NCBI RefSeq assembly: GCF_011326755.1
Contig: NZ_JAAOIE010000003.1
Span: 124,001-188,000, forward strand
Length of the DNA stretch: 64,000 nucleotides
Origin: Cochlodiniinecator piscidefendens
GTDB taxonomy: Bacteria > Pseudomonadota > Alphaproteobacteria > Rhodobacterales > Rhodobacteraceae
Direction: 5' to 3'
Positions 1 through 8,935 of the stretch are shown piece by piece. Numbering within the stretch: the stretch's first letter is position 1; every line of letters begins with the position of its first letter. The translations under genes were made by a program, and so were the position numbers. A model generated the notes under the pieces. It worked only from the letters and a program-made list of their open reading frames with translations, did not search any database and was not told where the DNA came from.

Positions 1-1
1 C

Positions 2-673
2 GCGCAAAGTGCATTGGAAACCGGGCGCTGTATGATCATCGTGACCCCGGATGGTGAGCGTTCGATGAACACCTATCTGGGAGTGTCAGAGTTTCTGACG
101 CCCGAAGACATTGATGAAACTATGATGGCGGACGCTGAGTGGATTTATCTTGAGGGGTATCGTTTTGACGGCCCCGATAGCCATGCCGCATTCGCGAAGG
201 CAATAGCAGCCTGCAAAGGCGCAGGTGGCAAAGTTTCAATCACTCTGTCCGATCCGTTTTGTGTAGAGCGTCACCGGGATGCTTTCCGTTCGGTGATCAA
301 ATCCGATGTGGATCTGTTGTTCTGCAATCGCGCTGAAATGCTGTCGATGTACGAAACCGACGATTTTGACGCGGCATTGGCTATGGCCGCGAGCGAAGTC
401 GAGATCGTTGCGTGTACAGATTCTGACAACGGCGCGCATATCTTGGCAGGTGGTGAACGTTATCATGCCCTGGCCGTTCCGACCGATATTGTTGATGCAA
501 CCGGGGCAGGCGATCTTTTCGCAGGCGCATTCCTGTGGGGGCTGACCAATGGACACGATGTGGAAACCTGCGGGAAAATGGGTTGTGTTGCGGCGTCCGA
601 AGTGATCAGTCACATTGGGGCGCGCGCTGAGACAAACTTGTTGTCTCTTTTTGAAAAGCACGGCTTACTCTGA
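2..673 (+). CDS. PfkB-family carbohydrate/nucleoside kinase, 3' part
   Basis: The reading frame is open to the left edge, so the N-terminus lies outside the window; 223 residues are visible. The family phosphorylates sugars or nucleosides with ATP. The C-terminal PfkB signature DATGAGDLFAG is at about visible residues 165-175; its last Asp is the catalytic base of the family and the GAG forms the anion hole. The segment TPDGERSMNTYLG near the start resembles the adenosine-kinase-like PfkB proteins of Rhodobacteraceae, so adenosine kinase is the likeliest specific role, but the substrate cannot be settled from the C-terminal part alone. It ends in a strong hairpin shared with the convergent sulfotransferase gene. 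Confidence 0.85.
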   Translation, partial: AQSALETGRCMIIVTPDGERSMNTYLGVSEFLTPEDIDETMMADAEWIYLEGYRFDGPDSHAAFAKAIAACKGAGGKVSITLSDPFCVERHRDAFRSVIKSDVDLLFCNRAEMLSMYETDDFDAALAMAASEVEIVACTDSDNGAHILAGGERYHALAVPTDIVDATGAGDLFAGAFLWGLTNGHDVETCGKMGCVAASEVISHIGARAETNLLSLFEKHGLL

Positions 674-678
674 TGGGT

Positions 679-709
679 AAAAAGGCGCGGATTATACCGC
701 GCCTTTTTT
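679..709. terminator. Bidirectional intrinsic terminator
   Basis: A perfect stem (AAAAAGGCGCGG at 679-690, CCGCGCCTTTTT at 697-708) surrounds a 6-nt ATTATA loop. It has A and T tracts on the two sides, so it can stop transcription in both directions, between the kinase gene and the convergent sulfotransferase gene. Confidence 0.85.
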
Positions 710-1529
710 ATGAGTTGCCGAGTTTAGCATGAATTTCGTTCAGATCGATTTCCGCTATAGGCATTTTGTTTGACGGGTCTTCGAAATCATATTTGAAGAC
801 TTCAAAATCTCGATGGTACATTTCGTATACCAAATGCATGGATAAATCGTCGAAATAGTCTTCAACAGGATGCGCACGTTTTGGTCCGTGACCTTCGGAT
901 TCATTGAAACGCGGGATGCTGGAGAGATCAACATCGACCGGCGTTTCGACGGCATCCAGCACGCTTTGCATGCCTTCATTAAACTTTTCGGTAAAGACAA
1001 TGTTGTCGTAGCGGCCGCCATTGCAAATGAATGTGGATACATGACCTGACATTGCGGACCAGTGGATATCAGGATCCATTGGGCGGCGCCAACGAATGGT
1101 GTCGCGCGCAAATAGTAAAAACCGGCGGAAGCTTTGGATTTGGTCGAATTCGAATCCAGTTTCAGGATCGCCAACTTCGATTCCATATTTTTGGATCAAC
1201 AGTGGAACGAGGTTCCCGCGATACCGGCGACCGTTTCGTTGGATGCCGCAAATTTTGTCAAAGAAAGACGATAGAATACGTGTGTAGGGATTGCGCACAC
1301 ATGTAAACGCATAGGAATCGTGTGCAGTGACATTTTTTTCAATCAATGGCTGGCTGTCATCCAACGCCCACTTGTGCATTCCTTTTTTGGAATCGTGGAT
1401 ATCACCATCAAAAAATTCGCCGTGATCAGAATAATACATGACTTGACCAATGGTCGAACACGCGCACTTTGGAACAACGCGATAGACGACGCTTTGGCTC
1501 TCAGTCATCCAGGTTCCTGGAAACCCCAT
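708..1529 (-). CDS. Sulfotransferase family protein (PAPS-dependent type)
   Basis: A cytosolic-type sulfotransferase fold transferring sulfate from PAPS to a sugar or other acceptor. The 5'-phosphosulfate loop motif VPKCACST is at residues 19-26 and the 3'-phosphate motif CVRNPYTR at 77-84, as in the Sulfotransfer_2 (carbohydrate) group. The start was moved five codons inside the longest frame to the ATG at 1529, because GGAGG lies 8 nt before it while the upstream ATG has no Shine-Dalgarno sequence. 273 aa. It is divergent, with a 146-bp gap, from a GT14-type glycosyltransferase, which suggests that both decorate the same extracellular glycan; this is inference. The acceptor is unknown. Confidence 0.8.
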   Translation of the reverse strand: MGFPGTWMTESQSVVYRVVPKCACSTIGQVMYYSDHGEFFDGDIHDSKKGMHKWALDDSQPLIEKNVTAHDSYAFTCVRNPYTRILSSFFDKICGIQRNGRRYRGNLVPLLIQKYGIEVGDPETGFEFDQIQSFRRFLLFARDTIRWRRPMDPDIHWSAMSGHVSTFICNGGRYDNIVFTEKFNEGMQSVLDAVETPVDVDLSSIPRFNESEGHGPKRAHPVEDYFDDLSMHLVYEMYHRDFEVFKYDFEDPSNKMPIAEIDLNEIHAKLGNS

Positions 1530-1675
1530 ATGTCTTGCCTCCATTTGCTCTGAATTTGGGCATTGTTGCCTTTGAGCAATTTGTTTTTAAGAAACCAAAG
1601 AAATGGTACCGTTTCAATCTCTGTTCACGTTATCTATGTAAACAATAATGAATAACAGTCAGAAATGGTTCCATA

Positions 1676-3253
1676 ATGGCAAAAATTGCCTTTATCCTTT
1701 TGTGTCATAAAGACCCAGACGCGATTATCACGCAAGCAGAGCGGCTGACGGCGGCTGGCGACTTCATGTCGATTCACTTTGATGCGCGTGCAAATCCAGA
1801 ACATTTTTTGAAAATCAAATCCGCGTTGGGCGACAATCCCAACGTAACCTTTGCCAAAAAGCGCATAAAATGCGGGTGGGGTGAATGGTCTTTGGTGCAG
1901 GCGACTCTTTATGCGGTAGAGGCTGCCGTTAACGCATTTCCGCGCGCGACGCATTTTTATATGCTGTCTGGCGATTGCATGGCGATCAAGTCAGCCGAGT
2001 ACGCACATTCGTTTCTTGATAATAGGGACATCGATTATATCGAGAGCTTTGATTATTTTGAAAGCGATTGGATTAAGACAGGGTTTAAAGAAGAACGATT
2101 GATTTATCGCCACTTCTTTAACGAACGCACAAGAAAATGGCTGTTCTATAAATCGTTCGATTTTCAGAAAAAGTTTAATATCACTCGGGATATTCCCCAT
2201 GATCTACAAATCATGATTGGGAGTCAGTGGTGGTGCCTACGTCGCCAAACGATTGAGGCTGTTTTGGACTTTACCCGCTCTAGAAAAGACGTCATGCGAT
2301 TTTTCCGGACGACATGGATACCTGACGAAACCTTCTTTCAGACTATTGTGCGCCATTTAATCCCCGAACAAGAAATTGAAACGCGTACATTGACGTTTTT
2401 GATGTTCACGGATTACGGGATGCCGGTGACGTTTTATAATGATCACTATGATTTATTGCTCAGCCAGAATTTCTTATTTGCACGAAAAATCAGCCCGGAG
2501 GCCAAAGAGCTAAAGCAACGATTGGGCGCGCTTTACGCAAGTGCAGGGGAAAAATTCGAAATCTCCAACGAAGGGCGTAGTCTGTTTAAATTCCTAACAG
2601 GACGCGGCCGTATTGGACGCCGCTTTACTCAGAGGTTCTGGGAAAGTGAAAGTTCGTTGGGGCGTGAACGCGAATTGATGATTATTGTCTGCAAAAAATG
2701 GCATGTGGCAAAGAGGCTGGTCGAAAAGATACGCCAAGTCACCAATCTACCGACCATTGAATACCTGTTTGACGAAGAAGGCACAGCGCTTCCAGATCTG
2801 GGCGGAATCCAATCTAACCTCGGAAAACGAACACGGCACAGACGCGCATTGCTCCGGATGTTATTTGATTACTATGACACCAATCGGCTTGTCGTGTGTT
2901 TGGACCCCAATAACCTCGACCTGTTTGAAGACTTCTTTAACGATCGTAGCCGTACAAAGATGCTGGAAGTTGAATGTGAGTTTACCGATGACTATTTAAT
3001 CGGCCATGCGAAACGCGTTGGATTGGCGGGTGATCATACCCCTCAGGAAACGATTGATAAGTTACTGCCAACCATACGATACGATGTGGTTTTCGAAAGT
3101 GAGCGCATTCGCGATGCAAACTTTTCAGATCATCTGCGTATGAGGGAAGCGGCGTCCGAGGATGAAAACTCTGTGACTTTGCAGAGCTTTTTGCGTATTT
3201 CAGCGGAACAAGCGCGCGAAGTTGCGACGACCAATCACTTGTTTGCTGACTGA
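1676..3253 (+). CDS. GT14 (core-2/I-branching type) glycosyltransferase with DUF5928 C-terminus
   Basis: 525 aa. The N-terminal half (about 1-270) has the beta-1,6-N-acetylglucosaminyltransferase-like pattern: IAFILLCHKDP near the start, the ISIHFDAR-like strand (MSIHFDAR, residues 31-38), WGEWSLVQATL, HFYMLSGDCMAIKS and SQWWCLRR, plus an Asp/Glu segment (WIPDETFFQT). This matches the Branch / GT14 family, which adds GlcNAc or xylose branches. The C-terminal half (about 290-525) matches my recollection of DUF5928, which follows this domain in Rhodobacteraceae and has no known function. There is no signal peptide or membrane span, so it probably acts on the cytoplasmic face. The neighbouring divergent sulfotransferase suggests synthesis of a sulfated surface glycan. 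Confidence 0.75.
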   Translation: MAKIAFILLCHKDPDAIITQAERLTAAGDFMSIHFDARANPEHFLKIKSALGDNPNVTFAKKRIKCGWGEWSLVQATLYAVEAAVNAFPRATHFYMLSGDCMAIKSAEYAHSFLDNRDIDYIESFDYFESDWIKTGFKEERLIYRHFFNERTRKWLFYKSFDFQKKFNITRDIPHDLQIMIGSQWWCLRRQTIEAVLDFTRSRKDVMRFFRTTWIPDETFFQTIVRHLIPEQEIETRTLTFLMFTDYGMPVTFYNDHYDLLLSQNFLFARKISPEAKELKQRLGALYASAGEKFEISNEGRSLFKFLTGRGRIGRRFTQRFWESESSLGRERELMIIVCKKWHVAKRLVEKIRQVTNLPTIEYLFDEEGTALPDLGGIQSNLGKRTRHRRALLRMLFDYYDTNRLVVCLDPNNLDLFEDFFNDRSRTKMLEVECEFTDDYLIGHAKRVGLAGDHTPQETIDKLLPTIRYDVVFESERIRDANFSDHLRMREAASEDENSVTLQSFLRISAEQAREVATTNHLFAD

Positions 3254-3265
3254 TAGAGAGATAAA

Positions 3266-3643
3266 ATGGCCTACGAATACGACGATCAGAACATTTTTGC
3301 TAAGATACTGCGCGGTGAAATCCCGAATACAACAGTGTTAGAAACTGAGCATACATTGGCGTTTCGCGATATTGCGCCGCAAGCGCCAGAGCACGTGATT
3401 GTCATCCCAAAGGGGGCGTATGTGACTTATGATCACTTTGCAAACTCTGCGACGGAGGAGGAAATCGTAGACTACACGCGCACAATTGGACGGATATGCA
3501 ATGACCTCGGTGTTTCGCCGGGGCTAGATGGTCAAGGGTATCGCGTAATCTCAAATGCAGGGGCTGCGGGAGTGCAGGAAGTTCCGCATTTACACATGCA
3601 TATTCTTGCGGGGCGCCCATTGGGGCGCATGTTGGAAAAGTGA
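3266..3643 (+). CDS. HIT family (histidine triad) nucleotide hydrolase
   Basis: 125 aa, the usual size for HINT-type proteins. The histidine triad is PHLHMHI with His108, His110 and His112; the middle residue of the triad is the catalytic nucleophile of the family, which hydrolyses AMP-NH2 and AMP-lysine type phosphoramidates. The N-terminal FAKILRGEIP segment is typical of HinT. The start ATG is preceded by GAGAGATAAA. It lies 12 nt after the glycosyltransferase, so it may be cotranscribed with it, and ends before a strong terminator. Confidence 0.9.
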   Translation: MAYEYDDQNIFAKILRGEIPNTTVLETEHTLAFRDIAPQAPEHVIVIPKGAYVTYDHFANSATEEEIVDYTRTIGRICNDLGVSPGLDGQGYRVISNAGAAGVQEVPHLHMHILAGRPLGRMLEK

Positions 3644-3670
3644 ACGGCTAACGCGGCGCTGAGTGTTTCA

Positions 3671-3692
3671 AGCCCCTGCGTGCAGGGGCTTT
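3671..3692. terminator. Intrinsic terminator after the HIT gene
   Basis: Stem AGCCCCTG (3671-3678) and CAGGGGCT (3683-3690) with a CGTG loop, followed by a short T run. It lies between the HIT gene and the convergent ABC ATPase gene and could serve both. Confidence 0.7.
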
Positions 3693-3706
3693 CATATTGG
3701 TGTGTA

Positions 3707-4642
3707 TTATCGGGCGGCTGATCTCGTTAGAGCTAAAAACGCATCTTCAAGGTCAGCGTCTTCGGAGCGAATATCGCTGATTCCTAATCCGCTTTCACTG
3801 ATGGTACGTAAGACAGCGTCGGCTGAAATCTGCCCTGTGTGATAGGTGAAAGCGTGGCTGCCATCTGAACGGTATTCAACTTTAACACCGTCGGGTAACG
3901 CCACCTGAATCTCAGGATTGGTCGGTGTAATGACGAGCGTTTTTTGATCAATGCCCTTGATCAAGTTTTTGGTCTTGTCTTGGGTAACGACCTGTCCGTG
4001 GTTGATAATAGCGATTTCATCACACATTTCCTCTGCTTCTTCGAGGTAGTGGGTGGTTAGGATAATGGTCATGCCTTGATCGTTTAAGGCGCGAATATTT
4101 TTCCATAGCATTTGACGCAGTTCGATATCGACGCCAGCGGTGGGCTCATCAAGGACGAGGATGTGGGGATGATGGACCAGCGCTTTGCCCAATAGCAAAC
4201 GGCGTCGCATGCCACCAGACAGATTTCGGGCGTAGGCGTTTGCCTTGTCCGTTAGGCCAATAAGCTCAAGAATCTCATCTGTCTTTCGTTGGGCTTTGGG
4301 CACACCATAAAGCCCGGCCTGAACATCCAATGCGGCGCGAGGCGAAAAAAATGGATCCATATTCAATTCTTGTGGCATCACACCTATCGCAGCACGAGAC
4401 TGTCTAGGGTTTTTATCCTGATCAAACCCCCAAATTCGAACGGAGCCAGAGGATTTCAGAACCAAACCGGCAAGAATATTGATGAGGGTGGACTTTCCTG
4501 CGCCATTTGGGCCGAGAAGGCCAAAAATACTACCTTGGGGAATATTGAGAGATACGCCTTTAAGCGCCTCTTTGGGCGGTTGATTGCCAGAAGAGGCATA
4601 GGTCTTCACCAGCGTGTCGATTTCAATTGCGTTGGCCGACAT
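3707..4642 (-). CDS. ABC transporter ATP-binding protein (DrrA/YadG-like)
   Basis: ATPase subunit of an ABC-2 type exporter. Walker A GPNGAGKST is at residues 44-52; LSGGMRRRLL is the signature, VLDEPTAGVD the Walker B, and TTHYLEEAEEMCD the H-loop region. The C-terminal tail ADLEDAFLALT is typical of the DrrA/YadG group. A longer frame begins at 4810, but the ATG at 4642 has AGAAGGA 7 nt upstream and gives the normal 311 aa, and the extension would overlap the CHCC zinc-finger gene on the other strand. The odd point is that no ABC-2 permease gene is next to it: the next genes on either side are the HIT gene and the zinc-finger gene, both on the plus strand. Confidence 0.9.
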   Translation of the reverse strand: MSANAIEIDTLVKTYASSGNQPPKEALKGVSLNIPQGSIFGLLGPNGAGKSTLINILAGLVLKSSGSVRIWGFDQDKNPRQSRAAIGVMPQELNMDPFFSPRAALDVQAGLYGVPKAQRKTDEILELIGLTDKANAYARNLSGGMRRRLLLGKALVHHPHILVLDEPTAGVDIELRQMLWKNIRALNDQGMTIILTTHYLEEAEEMCDEIAIINHGQVVTQDKTKNLIKGIDQKTLVITPTNPEIQVALPDGVKVEYRSDGSHAFTYHTGQISADAVLRTISESGLGISDIRSEDADLEDAFLALTRSAAR

Positions 4643-4737
4643 ATCTGTTCCTTCTGACTTGCTCGTGCTAAATGGGCTGGTATCATGCCCGCAGGTGCGG
4701 CGCAAAGCCAGCTTTTGAGAATCTGAACGGAGCAGCC

Positions 4738-4914
4738 ATGACTGTTGAAGCCCCTGAAACCGAAATCGTTGAAACCAACCGTGTTGCCTGTGATGGCGGT
4801 GAGGGTGCACTTGGGCATCCGCGTGTGTGGATTTCTATTTCAGCTGAACAAGGTTTTGCTGAATGCGGTTATTGCGATAAGCGTTTTGTTCTAAAAACAG
4901 ACGCAGCCGAATAA
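4738..4914 (+). CDS. CHCC-type zinc-finger domain protein
   Basis: 58 aa. The pattern is VACDGGEGALGHPRVW followed by FAECGYCDKRFVL, giving putative zinc ligands Cys18, His27, Cys43 and Cys46. This is the zf-CHCC family, related to the C-terminal domain of the mitochondrial complex I subunit NDUFS6, and common as a single-domain protein in alphaproteobacteria. The ATG at 4738 was chosen over an upstream start because CGGAG lies just before it and the extra residues (including FENLNGAA) do not look like the family. polA follows 63 nt downstream on the same strand. Confidence 0.85.
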   Translation: MTVEAPETEIVETNRVACDGGEGALGHPRVWISISAEQGFAECGYCDKRFVLKTDAAE

Positions 4915-4977
4915 TCGGCACCTTGGCCCGTTTGCCCATTTGGCGCGGGTGCGCGAATTAAAAACGGGAGAGCATAA

Positions 4978-7767
4978 ATGTCTTTTGGAAAAGGGTGCCA
5001 CGTGCACCTGATTGATGGGTCCGCCTTTATTTTTCGGGCCTATCACGCTTTGCCACCGTTAACGCGTAAATCTGATGGTCTTCCAATTGGGGCGGTGTCC
5101 GGATTTTGCAACATGTTGGTGAAACAGATCGAGGATAATAAAGGCCCCGACGCACCAACCCATGTTGCGGTCATTTTTGATCATTCGGGTAAATCCTTCC
5201 GCAACGATATTTACGACAAATACAAAGCCAACCGTCCCCCAGCACCGGAAGATTTACGGCCACAGTTTCCGTTGACACGGGACGCAACCCGAGCGTTCAA
5301 CATTGCGTGTTATGAGGTCGAGGGATTTGAGGCCGACGACATTATTGCGACCCTAGCCCGTCAGGCGCGAGAAGCTGGCGGCCGCTGTACGATTATCAGT
5401 TCTGACAAGGACTTGATGCAGCTTGTTGGCGGTGGTGTTGAGATGCTCGACGTCATGAAAAATAAGCGCATTGATACCGAAGGTGTCGAGGAAAAATTTG
5501 GCGTTGGGCCAGATCGTGTTGTCGATGTTCAAGCGCTTGCGGGCGATAGTGTTGACAATGTGCCGGGCGCACCGGGCATCGGGATCAAAACTGCCGCGCT
5601 GTTGATCAACGAGTATGGTGATCTTGAAACCTTGTTAGCGAGAGCCGAGGAAATCAAGCAGCCGAAAAGACGACAGAGCCTCGTTGAGAATGCGGAATTA
5701 ATACGTGTTTCCAAGCGTTTGGTTGAGCTGGACCAAGAGATGAAACTTGATTTTTCATTGGATGATATGGAATTGCGCGATCCTATTGCCGATGATTTGA
5801 TGGCCTTTTTGGCTGATATGGAATTGCGTACGCTGACAAAGCGTATGGCTGGGAAGTTCGGAGTGGAAGCTCCCAGCTTGCCTGAGGCTCCAACAGCAGT
5901 TGAAACACTTGAAATGCCGGGGATTGATCCTGAAAAATATGAAGGTGTGTCTGATCACGCTGCACTGCAAGCATGGATAGCTCGTATCTATGAACGCGGC
6001 TGGGTTGCTGTTGATACAGAAACGACAGGTCTCAATGAAATGCGTGCAGATCTGGTTGGTATATCACTGTGCGTTGAGCCGGGTGAGGCATGTTATATCC
6101 CGTTGATACATCGTGCAGGCTCGGGTGATGGATTGTTTGCGGTGGATGAGCTGGCTGAAGGACAGTTGCCACTGGACGATGTGTTGACCGCGTTGAAGCC
6201 CGTTCTAGAAGACCCGGCAATTATCAAAATCGGGCAAAATATGAAATACGATGCCAAGATTTTTGCTAGGCTTGGCATTCAGGTGGCTCCGATAGATGAT
6301 ACGATGTTGTTGTCTTATGCTTTGCATGGCGGCATGCATAATCACGGAATGGATGCGTTGAGTACACGGTATTTGGATCACACACCAATTCCGATAAAAT
6401 CGTTGTTAGGCACGGGAAAATCTGCGATCACATTTGATCGCGTCCCGATTGAAGATGCCATAAAATATGCGGCAGAAGATGCTGACATTACGCTGCGTTT
6501 GTGGAAAATGTTCAAACCACAACTGCATCAAAAACAGGTCACGACTGTTTACGAAACGCTTGAGCGTCCGCTCGTGCCTGTTTTGGCTCAAATGGAGATG
6601 CACGGAATCAAAGTTGATCGTGATGTCCTCAGCAGAATGTCCAATTCCTTTGCGCAGAAGATGGCGGGATTAGAGGCGGAAATTCACGAACTTGCCGGTC
6701 AGTCCTTTAATATTGGATCGCCTAAGCAATTAGGGGAAATTTTGTTCGATAAGTTGGAACTTGAGGGCGGTAAAAAAGGTAAAACCGGTGCCTATGCAAC
6801 GGGTGCTGATGTGCTAGAGGACTTGGCGTCTGAAGGCCATGATTTACCGGCACGAGTTTTGGACTGGCGTCAGCTTTCTAAATTGAAATCGACCTATACC
6901 GATGCGCTGCAGGAACATATTCATCCTGATACGGGCCGTGTTCACACGTCTTATTCAATTGCCGGGGCGAGCACCGGGCGTTTGGCATCAACGGATCCAA
7001 ATTTGCAAAACATACCTGTGCGTTCTGAAGAGGGGCGACGCATTCGCGAAGCCTTTATCGCGGACGAGGGGAAAGTCTTGCTGAGCCTAGACTATAGCCA
7101 AATCGAGCTACGGATTTTAGCGGATATTGCCGGTATCGATGCGCTCAAAGAGGCGTTCCGGGACGGTCAAGATATTCACGCAATGACCGCTGCCGAGATG
7201 TTTAATGTTCCGCTTGAGAACATGGATCCAATGGTAAGACGTCAAGCAAAAGCGATCAACTTTGGTGTCATCTATGGGATTTCAGGTTTTGGCCTAGCAC
7301 GAAATTTGCGTATTCCACGTAAAGAGGCACAAGGCTTTATTGATCGGTATTTTGAACGGTTTCCGGGCATCCGTACCTATATGGATGACACCGTTAAATT
7401 CGCGACTGACCATGGCTATGTGCAAACCTTATTTGGGCGCAAAATTCACACGTCCGAGATCGGCGCAAAGGGGCCCAAAGCCAGCTTTGCTAAACGTGCG
7501 GCGATCAACGCGCCCATTCAGGGTACCGCCGCTGATGTGATCCGGCGGGCCATGGTGCGCATGCCTGAAGCTATCTCTGACCTGCCCGCCAAAATGCTGT
7601 TGCAGGTCCATGACGAACTGATTTTTGAAGTAGACGAAAGTGCAGTAGAGGAAACGATCAACCGGGCCCGCGATGTTATGCAAACAGCCGCAATGCCGGC
7701 TGTGCATTTGGATGTACCGCTGATCGTGGATGCAGGGCAGGGGGCCAATTGGGCGGAGGCGCACTAA
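4978..7767 (+). CDS. polA: DNA polymerase I
   Basis: 929 aa, full length. Three domains are seen. The 5'-nuclease (about 1-290) has LIDGSAFIFRAYHAL and FEADDIIATL. The 3'-5' exonuclease (about 330-515) has DTET at 346-349, the NMKYDAK Exo II motif and the Exo III segment YAAEDAD, so proofreading looks intact. The family A polymerase has DYSQIELR at 705-712, RRQAKAINFGVIYG in the O helix and the motif C segment HDELIFEV at 878-885. It works in Okazaki fragment maturation and repair synthesis. The start ATG has GGGAGAG upstream. Its stop overlaps the stop of the convergent NTF2-like gene by four bases. Confidence 0.98.
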   Translation: MSFGKGCHVHLIDGSAFIFRAYHALPPLTRKSDGLPIGAVSGFCNMLVKQIEDNKGPDAPTHVAVIFDHSGKSFRNDIYDKYKANRPPAPEDLRPQFPLTRDATRAFNIACYEVEGFEADDIIATLARQAREAGGRCTIISSDKDLMQLVGGGVEMLDVMKNKRIDTEGVEEKFGVGPDRVVDVQALAGDSVDNVPGAPGIGIKTAALLINEYGDLETLLARAEEIKQPKRRQSLVENAELIRVSKRLVELDQEMKLDFSLDDMELRDPIADDLMAFLADMELRTLTKRMAGKFGVEAPSLPEAPTAVETLEMPGIDPEKYEGVSDHAALQAWIARIYERGWVAVDTETTGLNEMRADLVGISLCVEPGEACYIPLIHRAGSGDGLFAVDELAEGQLPLDDVLTALKPVLEDPAIIKIGQNMKYDAKIFARLGIQVAPIDDTMLLSYALHGGMHNHGMDALSTRYLDHTPIPIKSLLGTGKSAITFDRVPIEDAIKYAAEDADITLRLWKMFKPQLHQKQVTTVYETLERPLVPVLAQMEMHGIKVDRDVLSRMSNSFAQKMAGLEAEIHELAGQSFNIGSPKQLGEILFDKLELEGGKKGKTGAYATGADVLEDLASEGHDLPARVLDWRQLSKLKSTYTDALQEHIHPDTGRVHTSYSIAGASTGRLASTDPNLQNIPVRSEEGRRIREAFIADEGKVLLSLDYSQIELRILADIAGIDALKEAFRDGQDIHAMTAAEMFNVPLENMDPMVRRQAKAINFGVIYGISGFGLARNLRIPRKEAQGFIDRYFERFPGIRTYMDDTVKFATDHGYVQTLFGRKIHTSEIGAKGPKASFAKRAAINAPIQGTAADVIRRAMVRMPEAISDLPAKMLLQVHDELIFEVDESAVEETINRARDVMQTAAMPAVHLDVPLIVDAGQGANWAEAH

Positions 7768-8180
7768 AGAAGCAAAGCTGGCTTCGTCAGAATGCCGCGT
7801 TCAATTTGTTCCCGCATGAAATCGCCATCGTAGTATCGTTCGATGGCGATTTTGCCATCTTGCCAATACTGCCAACATAAACCGTCGATTTGGTGGGATA
7901 CACTGTCGGACGAGACAAAAAGAGTTCTGTTTCGAAACGCACATAGCTGTTTTCTGAGGTCAAAGGCCAGATCACTGATGCAACCATGGATTTCACAGGC
8001 GGAATCAAAAAACGGTTTTTGCTTTGCACGCGCCTCGGCTGCGCTGGAGGCAAAAATGGTTCCGTTGGCAAACATGACCCCATTTTGAGCGAAATATCTG
8101 TCAAATGCCGTCAATGGGTTACCTGAGACAAGGAGGCTAATTTGGTGCTGTACAGATGCAGCGAAATGAAGCGTTTGCAT
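7764..8180 (-). CDS. NTF2-like / SnoaL-like small protein
   Basis: 138 aa. The sequence has the rhythm of the NTF2 superfamily: NPLTAFDRYFAQNG, then FEDSACEIHG-like segments, alternating beta strands (TLFVSSDSVSHQI, LCWQYWQDGKIAIERYYDGDFM) and the WQDGKI-type turn. Proteins of this fold are small cone-shaped lyases, isomerases or ligand binders; no catalytic residues can be assigned. It lies 22 nt downstream of the WYL-domain regulator on the same strand and is probably cotranscribed with it, so the two may form a ligand-sensing pair; that is inference. Confidence 0.6.
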   Translation of the reverse strand: MQTLHFAASVQHQISLLVSGNPLTAFDRYFAQNGVMFANGTIFASSAAEARAKQKPFFDSACEIHGCISDLAFDLRKQLCAFRNRTLFVSSDSVSHQIDGLCWQYWQDGKIAIERYYDGDFMREQIERGILTKPALLL

Positions 8181-8202
8181 AATTCTAGGTGCTTAATCTT
8201 GG

Positions 8203-8895
8203 CTACATATCTAGATGTCTGCTGCGCTGATGGGCGTAGAAATCCGCAAGAGTTGTGCCCTTTTCCGGCTTGAAATTGTCTAGAGGGGTAATATCGAGCA
8301 TGCGATCCAGACGAAACATTCTGAAATCGTTGCGTAACTCACACCATGTCACCAATGTCCAAACCTTGCCCCAAAACCACAGTCCAAGCGGTCGGACGAT
8401 GCGATCAGTGTGCTGCCCACCGGCGTCTCCATAGGCAATGCTAAGTCGTGTTTTGGAATCGACGTAGCGTTCTAACTGGTCAAGCCGCTGGCGTAAGGCA
8501 GGTGTCATTTCGTTCATCGAAAGCGCGTGAATTTGCACCGTTTCGGCGTTCTTTCGGTCCTTTTCAGGTAAGACTGCGCTGATCTTCACCAGCGCCTCTT
8601 CAGCGGCCATCGCCATTGAGGCCCCACCCCAAGCGCGGATCAACCGGGCGCCTGCAACCAGAGCCGTTATTTCATCACGCGAAAACATAAGTGGTGGAAG
8701 GTCATAACCTTCTCGCATGAGATAACCGACACCAGCTTCGCCGTCGATGGGCACACCAGTTCCAATGAGATCTGCAATATCACGGTAAATGGTGCGTTCA
8801 GATACTTCGAGCCGTTCGGCAAGCTGTCGCGCCGTTAGCAATCGCCCACCGCGCAGGTATTGAACAATTTGGAATAGTCGGTCCGCGCGTCTCAT
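8203..8895 (-). CDS. YafY-type transcriptional regulator (HTH_11 plus WYL domain)
   Basis: 230 aa. The N-terminal DeoR-like winged helix covers residues 1-60 (RLFQIVQYLRGGRLLTARQLAERL, then SERTIYRDI as recognition helix). The C-terminal WYL-type domain (about 135-215) ends in the RPLGLWFWGKVWTLVTWCELR and FRMFRLDRM segments typical of the family, which binds small ligands or nucleotides. An inverted repeat CTCCTGACA-N6-TGTCAGGAG lies 40 bp upstream of the start and overlaps a possible -35 box, so self-regulation is likely. The NTF2-like gene follows in the same direction. Confidence 0.85.
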   Translation of the reverse strand: MRRADRLFQIVQYLRGGRLLTARQLAERLEVSERTIYRDIADLIGTGVPIDGEAGVGYLMREGYDLPPLMFSRDEITALVAGARLIRAWGGASMAMAAEEALVKISAVLPEKDRKNAETVQIHALSMNEMTPALRQRLDQLERYVDSKTRLSIAYGDAGGQHTDRIVRPLGLWFWGKVWTLVTWCELRNDFRMFRLDRMLDITPLDNFKPEKGTTLADFYAHQRSRHLDM

Positions 8896-8935
8896 TTGGT
8901 TTCTTTGCCCCTTGCTTGGGGATTATTACATAACC

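Noticed and set aside
4643-4810. N-terminal extension of the ABC ATPase frame
   Set aside because: It overlaps the CHCC zinc-finger gene on the other strand, and AGAAGGA marks the ATG at 4642.
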